This document shows, piece by piece, positions 54,935 through 64,000 of a stretch of 64,000 bases of DNA. Source of the stretch: Arcuatula senhousia (Eukaryota; Mollusca; Bivalvia; Mytilida; Mytilidae); assembly GCA_963971305.1 (NCBI GenBank), contig OZ020313.1, forward strand, positions 19,851,260 through 19,915,259, given 5' to 3'. The notes beneath the pieces were generated by a model. That model did no database searches. It worked only from the letters and a program-made list of their open reading frames with translations, and was not told the origin of the DNA. Each line of letters starts with the position of its first letter. The first letter of the stretch is position 1. The position numbers were made by a program, and so were the translations under genes.

Positions 54935-57900
54935 TCACGTCATAAAGACAGTGTTGATGGATGGCAAGGGTCCAGGATCAGTGAAGTGTGCCATTTCATG
55001 GTCTGATGCTAACATACCGGAAACCGCCATACCGATTATGTCGTCACCGAGATTCTCAGATTGGTGAACTATAAAAAGAAAAAGAAATATATTTAATTTT
55101 TTTTGAAAATTTGCTTAGAGTAAGCAAATAAAGTTTAATTAATAAGCATGTGTATTTTATATAATTCAGTTCGTTTTCTCATTTTAGTTTTACTTAATAC
55201 AATGCATGGTTTAATAAAAGAAGCAGAGGTGCCAATGAGGCATCCGAATGTCGAAGTCCGAAAGGGCACAAACAAAACCAGTAAACACAAACAAGGACAG
55301 GACAAAAAACAGACAACATATAAAACTCTGATCCACCAATTCTCCGGCATGACTGATTCGTTTTTGTCATTTTCTCTGGACTATGAAATTGATCATTCAA
55401 GTTCGGTAGTTTTGTTATTACCTTTATTTATATACAAAAACTACTGAATATCAACAACTCTATTCGTTGGGAGAGTGAACGCAAGTGCTCCTGAAGAGTA
55501 AGAGGCTCCTGCCTGCTATAGCAAACCCTTCGCGCAGAATCAATTTCTAATTCAGTGTGTCAAATCCGGTAAAGGTAGACAAATAAAAAACCTATGATAA
55601 ACCGTCATCTGCACTCACCTGAGAGATGGAAATCCCATATTTTTCTATGAGTGCATGATGTCTATGTAAAACTTTTTGAGTGACAACAGCAGCCGAGGAG
55701 CAACATAACATTGTGATAACAATTTTTGTGTCAAGCGTGAGGCTCTGCCGAGGAAGTTGATGCAATTCCTGCAAGCTCTGCAGTAACGAATCAATTGTAA
55801 TACGTAAACTCCATAAGCTGGAGCGTTAACTCTTAATTGATTCATTTAAAATCTAACAAAACGGTTTTTTTAGGGGAACTGAGAAAGTGATCACTGCGAA
55901 AATAAATATTTACTGTAGTTACCGTAATTAAGTTGGTAAATGTTAGTAGCCTTTTTCCTATTTACCTCACAATAAGTGTCCTTGTACATGTAGAGTATGA
56001 GAATAGTATTTAAAAAAAAACCAAAATTTACCATTGTGAATTTGCCTAGGACTGTGACAACTGGCAGGACTACCATAACTGCCATCGTTCTGTCGCCGAG
56101 GTTTGTCCAGAATATTCAAGGGGTCAATGTCATTTTGGAAATGATTTCGTGATTGGATCACAGACACATGTTCTACCAGTGGTTTCGTAGGCTGCTGATA
56201 AGTCGAATTGAAAAAATCTATAAAAAAAAGAAATCAAGTTATTTAATTGCCAATTGTCCCGTTTTTGTTTAAATCATGATTCCTTAATAAGAGTCCGACG
56301 CAGCTCAGAATTAGTGGACTGGACCCTTCAAGGCTGTGTTGCAGCATTTGTATAAATCAAATATTGGTGACACAAACTTTGAGTGAAGAATGATAATGTA
56401 ATACACTTCAACTGAATAATCAACATTGCAGAAAATAATTCAGGACATACATTTTGTATCAAGATACAATTTCTATGTTCAACAAGACTAACATGGACAT
56501 TTCAAAGAGAATTAAAACCAGATACATAGAGGTGTTTTTAAATGACAAAACTTACATTCATATATATAAAGGACGTTTTAGTTAAAGAAAATTTTGTATA
56601 ATAAAATACTATTGAAGTGAATTTTCGTATTAAACAACCATGAAAGAATAAAGGGAAATAATTCAGACTTACCTCCAACTGAATATGGCACATTATAAGC
56701 TGGGTTACTTTGTACAACATTGAAGGCACTACCAGTCTGACTCTGGCCAGTCGTTGATGGAAAACCCTGGTGTTGCGGACTGGGATAGGATTGTCTGAAG
56801 TATGGGTCGTTTAAAGACTCGGAAAATGGGTTGAATATGTCAAGATCGTTTTTGATAGAATATGGAGAAGGGTTGACTGGGTGTGAAAAGGCACTACTAG
56901 AATAAGGTGATGTATATCCGTTAAGGTTATAATTGGGAGCTGATGGGTAGTCATGTGGTCCTGAAAAAAGAAAACATACACTTTTAGCATTAAAAGGTAA
57001 TCTAAGTATTATATTGCATTAAAAAAGAATACTAGTAATATGTTTTTCTAATAGTTATTTTTTATGATAAAGTATGTGTAAAAACGTTTTGACTTATTGC
57101 TTAGTTGTTTATTTCATTTTTGACTTGGTTTACAATTCTTAAGTGGAAAAATCGAATACAAATTTGAGCAAAAACGTACAAAATAGTGTTCAAATGCTTG
57201 GCTATATAATTCATGAAGGTTCAGTAGTAAATCATAATGAGTAATGACCATTAAATCAAGGTAACAACTAAAGGACCGAGAGAAGATGATCATTCAAATG
57301 TCACATATACCAAAACAACAAGCTGAAATCTACTTTCATTTGCAGTTTGATGACTAAAGTTCCAATTCAAAAGTCCCGTGCGGGGCCCGGGTGGCGAATA
57401 GGCCCGCAGCATAGCCTAGCTTGTCGTAAGAGGCGACTAAGGGTCTTGGGATTCTGACGTCGGGTCAGTGCTCAGCCCACAGAGCGACCAAGTGTGTACC
57501 CTAGGTGGCTGAATAGGGTGGCCCTCGTCCGCGGGGGTTGTCAGGTCTATAATACGGAAACCCTGACCGCCGACCAAAGTGGGCCAACGTGTGTGGAGAG
57601 TGCCACGCTTCATGCACGTAAAAGACCCCTTTGTGGACCGCCAAGTAGTGCACCACATAGGCTAAATTTTCCGCCCCTACCCACCTCTCCCCTTTTCCTG
57701 TGGTTCTTCAAAATTTACCGGTCCTTTGTTTCCCGCCCCATCCCCATATTTCATTTATCATCATCATTTCATGTTCATTTTATCACCCTTTTCATGTTCA
57801 TCGCCTGTAAATAACCTATATAGCGTTGCACGGGCGTAAAACACCAACTCACTCACTCACTCACTCCAATTCAAAATATTCAAAACGACAGTACTCACCA

Positions 57901-60900
57901 AGGTATGGATAAGATGGGTTTAGTGATGGTTGGGAGACATAGGATATTGGTTGATTGATAACACTTGATCTCATTGGGTTCATAACAATTGGCGAGATGG
58001 GTGGTGTCAGTAGATTGCTTCCTCCCTGGATTGTCTGTAACAAAGGACAATCAACATGTTTCAAACCATGCAAAAATTAGCACTTAACATTTAAAATGCA
58101 TACTTAGCTTTAATTAACAGTCTTTTCATAATCAAAAATGATATGATTCGTTGCTTGTCTGTGATCTTTTAAATATTCATTTGTGTACTATCATCATCAA
58201 AAAGTTGGTGTGTTTGTTTATTAAGAGAAGACACATGTCACACCGCTAAAAATTCCTTAAATATATGAACAATTGTGGATGGATTGTTCCCCACTTTAAA
58301 AAATAACTAGTAAATAAGCATTTACTTTTAAAGCTGATATGGAACATCGACTTTTTAACATTTAGGTATCATATTTATTATGAACTAACTTGTGTCATTG
58401 CTGTAAGATTGTTTATATGGTTAGAGATGTACGGTGACTTGTCATTGTCACTGTGTAATCCAAACGGTCCTATTCCATTCATATGCCGATCTAGACAGTG
58501 TTCGGTTTTAACCATACTGGCCGGGTTTACTCGGGTGTTTCCGTCTCTTCTATTGGCAAGGAAGCACGTGCTTGGTTGTGTTGATATAGGTCTAGGACCT
58601 GATTCATCTACACATGAGAAATAAAGTAAAATTAAAATTTTTTACTCATTTTTACTTAACATTTGCAGGAACTAACATGACTTATATATAAACTTTGAAT
58701 CAGGAAACATGTAACAAGCAATCACATAAATAAAAATTTGGGGATTTCGAATTAATGTTTAAAACCGTTCAGTTATTTGACGATTTAGAAAATTAAATTT
58801 ACAACACAGTCGCATCCTTATATTGGTATTGATTACAATCCAATGTTTTCTTAACTTTTTAGACATGTACAGTATCACTTATTTTAATATTTTAATTGAT
58901 GATTGGTTGCTTGCATCGACAAATAATCCTGTACATATGTATACCTGTTTTCATATGTTTTTCAAGCAGAGATTGCAATTCTGTGTCCTTTTCTACATGT
59001 ATCTGTGTCTCAACAGCAAGTAATACATATTCATCCAATAACATTCTTATCAGGTGGAATGATCCTGGTACAAATATAACCATCAAAGCATTACAGCAGG
59101 TAATAAATGCAAATACTGCGCTTAAATATGCATTTAAAATCTTAAAACAGTATCATGAAATCTGTTATTTTGTTGTTCAGGCTTTATATAATTGGTGGAG
59201 AATCTCAGGCAAGATTTATTTTATCAAAACAATGTTTATTCAATAACGTTTGACTATCATCTTAATAAGCGCTCTAAATGCTGAAAAAAGTTTATTGAAG
59301 GTGATAACATATTCAAAGATTTAGAGATTTATTTGAATTGGAATTTAAATCTTGCACTGAATATTTTGCATGTCATTTAATGCAATATTAACAATTCACA
59401 GAAATATGGTCACAGTTTAGCAAAATGATACTTTTTGTCTTGCAAGGTCGTAGTTGAAGACTTTAAAAATTGGCTTACCAAAGCACTGTGCATTATTAAG
59501 TGTCAAGTTATGCATCACTCGTGCTCCAAAGAAAGACCATTTCAGCAAAAAAGCTGAAGCACGTTTCTTGAAAGATCTTCCATTTTGTTTGCTAGGCTAA
59601 AAAAAGATAAAAAAATAATGGCTTGAATTTAACATTATAAACGATGAATCTCTCAAATACTTCAATTGTGCATTTAAAAGATATTATTACAAATACAATT
59701 ACAGGTTTGAAAAAGGAGGGGAAACATGAACTGATACTACCCGTAAAGTGTCTATCTGTGGCTTTGAGTAAAATAATTTAGAATAGACGATATAGGTGAA
59801 ACACTGACTACAAATATTTCCTTTTTCTTGACACAAAACACTACTATTCGTTGAATGCTTTATGGTTTGAAACTTCCTCTTAATTTTATAAGGATCCATA
59901 TCTATTTACCTTTACCACTTTTTGTTCAACCAATGCATCAAGCCATTCTGTAAATGCTTCTACTGTTGCTTGTTTCCTTAAAAGTTCTTTAAACTCTTTC
60001 AAAACTGTAAAAATCAATGATTTTGTATGTATAACTACTACATTGATAAATAAATTTCAGACTTCCTTCAGAAAATAACATTTAGCAATCTGGATGAAGT
60101 GTATTTCAAGATTTCACAAAAATTGGGGGAACTATAAAGATGTTCTTTTTGACAAACATTGCATATAACTCTTTAAAATACAAATACCAAAACCGATCTA
60201 ATCCGGTTATGATTTGGTTATGCTGTGTGCAAAACAAGGAAAGAAACCTGGTGTGTTAAAAAAGAGTGAATTTGGTAATCAGAGTATAGAGTATAGTCAT
60301 GCAACAGTTATAAGCCTCATTAACTTAGTTAATAGATTATTGGTTACAAAAATCACACATTATTCCTTGATTTTCAAAATCTGCAGAAGAAAAAATGGGC
60401 ATGAAAACATCATCAAAATGGTAGAAAATGTGATGAAGGTAAGGAGTGTGTGACACAATCTCTATCTATCAGTAGTGTACTGTGTAAACCAAACATGGAA
60501 AACAATCACAAACCTGAAATGCTGCTTGCTGTCTTCCAATTTACCTCAGATCCAAAATACATAAGCGGACGACCATTTGATTTTGAGGGGGGCTGGCAGT
60601 TTTTGTAAATAAATATTCTGGCCTGGAAAAAGTTTGATATAATAAATAATCTGGCATTTGTTTGCAAGAAAATAAATAATCTGTCCCAAGATCTTTGCTC
60701 AAATAAGCTATTGTATGCAGAAAATAAATATTCTTGCCCGCAAAATTTTGAAAATAAATAATCTGTCTCGACCGAAACTGCCAGGCCCCCCCCCCCTCGG
60801 GATCAAATGGTCGTCCCCTAGAGATTCAAAATAATCTTAAACTTACATTCAGCATTTACATCTAAGTCACTGTCATTATCATTGCATGAAGACAAGGCAT

Positions 60901-62080
60901 TAGAACCTATACTATTCAGATCTATCCTGTCAACATCTTCAATTGTCTGGTTAACGAGGGCAGCATCATACAATACTGGTCTGGCAGTCTGTAAGTAAAA
61001 ATACGTTTTAAGATAAAGTGTAACAAATTATAACGACTGAAATCAGAACAGCAAAAGCTTTCCTACAGTATATGAGGAACTGTTGGATTAAAGTTTATAT
61101 TGATAATTTATTGAAAACCAAAGAAAAGTACATTGCTGATTAATTAATATAATAGTTAGAATCACTATATATAACTCATTGGTTGATAAAAAAACCAAAT
61201 GCATTTGCACAGCCTGATGAAAATAGTAAATTCAGATTTTGGATTGACAAAATATTTAGTCTACACGTGTAATCATACCTGAGCTAGATGCAAAAACGAG
61301 GTTTGTCGTTTTAATGCTGATGAAAACCGCCTTGCAACTGGAAGTTTATGTTCAGATAATTTTTCTGGTAAATTTTCGAGTGATGTTGCCACCCAGTTTT
61401 CCCAATGCTTGGCAAAATTTCTAATGTCACACAATAATCTAAAATAAAAAGAAATAAACATTAGACAACAGCTTTAGATGGCAATAAGAGGTTCCTTTAT
61501 ATTTGATAACTACATTTATGTTTTGAAGAAAGTTAAAAAAAAACGTAAAACAATATGAACATGATGAATAACGATAATCCCAACTAAAGAGCTTATTTGG
61601 CATTTCAGTTTTCACTTTGATTAACTAACTAAGTACTCACGTTTCTGACATTTCTTGCATTGTAGAAGGTATTAATACCTCCGTTAGTACCTAAAATAAA
61701 AATAATATGTGATAAACCATGAAAAAGGTATGCAAATCTATGACACATTTACTAACACAAGATTTTATTAAAAAAATCCAAAATCCTAAATTAAAATTGT
61801 CAAGAAATGCTAAAAAGCATATTGAAGCTTTGAGATATAACTCACTTTTTTGTTTGAGAAGAAATTTTGTTTATTGGAGAAAAAGAAATGTCAAATGCTG
61901 TATAGGAAACGCTTAAAATGGTACACAAGACATCTATAGACTCTGGTGGATAACAAAATATCTTACTTTGTACAAAATATTATCACAGACACAAATTACA
62001 TCTATAATCACTTGGTTTTCTACGAGAGAGAACAAGTGTTCTGGAAGTCCTTGCCAGAAATGTAACAAAAAGTTCTGAAT
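54935..62080 (-). CDS. RFX6: RFX6-type transcription factor, C-terminal two thirds, 12 coding exons
   Basis: Exons in transcript order: 62080-61967, 61690-61641, 61438-61279, 60988-60847, 60004-59910, 59596-59479, 59064-58945, 58607-58390, 58034-57899, 56960-56673, 56217-56032, 55068-54935 (TGA at 54935-54937). The 1,761 nt fall in one frame (586 residues). The first exons give [16 protein letters not shown], the region just after the RFX DNA-binding domain, then the conserved dimerisation region ([84 protein letters not shown]). The Ser/Pro/Tyr-rich tail keeps RFX6-specific blocks ([33 protein letters not shown]). RFX4 matches the dimerisation region less well and lacks these tail blocks. 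RFX6 directs endocrine/gut lineages in vertebrates. The winged-helix domain lies beyond the window. Confidence 0.95.
55205..55320 (+). repeat. Dispersed repeat (GGCATCCGAAT type), second copy
   Basis: AGGCATCCGAATGTCGAAGT...AAAACCAGTAAACACAAACA matches 38,040-38,140. Lies in the last RFX6 intron. Confidence 0.5.
57374..57875 (+). repeat. (ACTC)n-tailed SINE-like repeat, uninterrupted copy, in an RFX6 intron
   Basis: It starts GTCCCGTGCGGGGCCCGGGT, continues TTGTCGTAAGAGGCGACTAA, GTCCGCGGGGGTTGTCAGG and CATGCACGTAAAAGACCCCT, and ends GGGCGTAAAACACCAACTCA with CACTC repeats. It is markedly GC-richer than its surroundings. Its middle shows the empty equivalent of the LINE insertion site (AAAGTGGGCCAACGTGTGTGG). 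ORFs on both strands here are shadows. Confidence 0.8.
60567..60816. mobile_element. 250-bp inverted-repeat element in an RFX6 intron
   Basis: The left end GGACGACCATTTGATTTTGA...GGCTGGCAGTTT is repeated inverted at the right (AAACTGCCAGG...GATCAAATGGTCGTCC), about 36 bases each with G/C homopolymers inside. The interior is a loose repeat of AAATAAATAATCTG-like phrases. No target duplication could be fixed. Confidence 0.7.
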
Positions 62081-64000
62081 CTGAAAAATAAAGACAAATA
62101 AAGTTACTAAATATTTGAAGTGACAATTTATGTGTTTTTCTTAGGCTGATTTTTTTTTCAGATATGTTCTTTTCTGGTGATCTATTTAGGTGGACATGCA
62201 CAAGAACAAAATAGGGAACAGCAGACTATAGACAACTGAGAGGAGTTTTGAGAGAATTTAGGAACGAAAACGATAGAAAACAGACTATAAGATAGGGAGC
62301 TATAACAAACAGAAAAAGAGTAACACGGTTTTTTACAGGGGTCATTTATGGTGAACAACAAATTTAAGAACTGTGAAAAAATAAGTAAGAGACTGATACA
62401 AAACTAGGGATGAATTCTAGAAAAATAGTACAAACCGACTAATATAGAAAGTGATCACATGTAAATATATACACCTTCTGATAATGTGTTCTTATACGGG
62501 CTTTGTATGCAATTGCACATACTCAGTAAAACAGTTCAGATAACATTTTGTTTGTCTATAAACCAAACACTATTTACTGTCCGAGTTGTAATGAAATTAA
62601 CTCATATTCTTGTATACATTTTGATTTCAGATTTTGGTCAACATTTGTTTCTATTCCATTTACAAATATTTCACAGGATCAAGATTTGAAATTATAATGT
62701 TAACACTAAAAATTTAAATTTAGAATATTTATGACAGATATTAAAATCAAAAATATGTAATTCTAATATTCTAGGTCAATAAATATAATAATCTTCACTA
62801 ATAAAATTAATATTACATAATATTTTAAATACTTGAACACAAAACGAGTTCTTAGCCAGCAATGATGGTCATGACAATTTAGTATTATCCATGTCGATGA
62901 CTCATTTTCTTAATTCCACAATGAGATCTGTCCTTTAACCATACCCCATACAGATTTAAGGTTTACACAATGTTATGAGTTTAGGATTAACGGTCTGACA
63001 AGTTAGTATTGAGTTTTCCTGTCTTGTACTGAATGCTTTTGAACTTGGTTCATCTTATGAAAAGAAATACATTGAAGTATGTGTCAGGTCTTAATCTCCT
63101 TGTTTTAAATCTTATTCCTGATTAAAAAATGTTAATGCAAAGCAAATTTTATCATGACAATTAAAACTAGGGCTTTGTAGAAAAAAAAGATTTTGTTATT
63201 GGGATAGGAATACTTTTTTTTAACCAACAATATATTTTTATAAAAAAAAATTGTTGCATTGTGATGCATGCATGTCTTGCTGTACAAAAACTCGTGGGAA
63301 CGATATAGGGAGATCAATTTGTTGCATATGTCCAAATTTCTTTTCCTACATACCAATAACATAAACAGGTTAACTTTTTTTACTCCAAAATAACATTGAC
63401 TTCAGGTCACTTTAATATTCATTTTATTTAGTTCTTATAAGCAATGTTTATAAACTACTTTTAATATATCTAAGACAATTATAATTCAAAATCATAACAT
63501 AAAAACTAGAATTAATAAAGTTTTTTACAGATGCATCCCAACGACTTATGTGTTACCTTATTTCCTATTTCTACGTTGAGAGTGACGAACTTATACTTCA
63601 TTTAAAAAAAAGGAAATTAATGAGATAAACACATTTTGTCTTTAATACCCGGTAAAAAATAGGCGAAAAAAGGGTTGAACTAGAAATTCAAAGAAAGGAA
63701 ACTATATAGAATGAAAAAAAAGCAAAACGAAAACCCCGTAAACTATGATCAATTTCTTTCCAACCGAGAAAGAATTTTTAGTAGATTGCCGAAAAGATAG
63801 ATCAAGTAACAGAAACAACCAACTTTTATCGGCCATCCTATCTCAAGACTTAAAAGATCTAAATATATTATCAAAAATGTTTAGGTGGGTGGCATTTTTA
63901 TGAAATATGTTTTAAAAATTTCTTACAATATTCAATAAATCTGGACCAAAGAGTATTTGAAGCTTTAACCTTTTATCTTTGTCAAATTTATATCAATAAG
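62081..64000 (-). other. RFX6 intron upstream of the first visible exon
   Basis: I searched both strands for the expected preceding exon (the end of the conserved region ahead of the dimerisation block) and did not recognise it. The stretch appears intronic and AT-rich, so the 5' exons probably lie past 64,000. Confidence 0.45.

Noticed and set aside
57437..57814. Frames of 73 and 106 codons in an RFX6 intron
   Set aside because: Both lie in the GC-rich (ACTC)n-tailed repeat and fit neither strand's gene structure.
61719..61916. Plus-strand 65-codon frame rich in lysine
   Set aside because: Lies in an RFX6 intron between exons 61,641-61,690 and 61,967-62,080, has no domain, and AT-rich composition explains it.

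Overview
The window is animal nuclear DNA: AT-rich, intron-rich and crowded with transposable elements. Three protein-coding genes can be assembled exon by exon with consistent splice phases. The repeat repertoire points to a bivalve mollusc, most likely a mussel of the Mytilus type: tRNA-headed SINEs, short inverted-repeat elements, and a paired hammerhead-ribozyme element of the kind known from bivalves. The species call is inference from the repeats and protein similarity; nothing was searched.

Layout. (1) About 1-15,300, + strand: the last 15 coding exons (577 residues) of PSMD2/Rpn1, a scaffold subunit of the 26S proteasome; its 5' part lies upstream of the window. Its introns hold hairpin-headed repeats, a 183-bp tandem array, palindromic elements and a cluster of six copies of a small folded element. 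(2) 15,300-24,300: intergenic, with a TA-flanked inverted-repeat element, a 999-bp non-autonomous hAT-like element with a perfect 8-bp target duplication, two tRNA-headed SINEs and a short element with 5-bp target duplications. (3) 24,377-52,018, + strand: a complete 18-exon gene (836 residues) encoding EF-hands, a coiled coil and a C-terminal Rab GTPase, a RASEF-type atypical Rab. Intron 2 (11.4 kb) carries an apparently intact two-ORF LINE on the opposite strand, older LINE 3' fragments and the twin hammerhead element. The exon encoding the last stretch of the GTPase ends in an 11-fold 45-bp array of copied splice donors. (4) 54,935-62,080, - strand: the last 12 coding exons (586 residues) of an RFX6-type transcription factor; its 5' exons, including the DNA-binding domain, lie beyond the right edge. 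RASEF and RFX6 converge tail to tail.

The three genes have no evident pathway in common: PSMD2 is housekeeping protein degradation, RASEF is calcium-linked membrane traffic, RFX6 is an endoderm/endocrine-type regulator. The main interest is structural: twin ribozymes, a folded repeat whose outer arms covary, the duplicated splice donors, and a LINE insertion whose empty site can be read from another copy of the target repeat.
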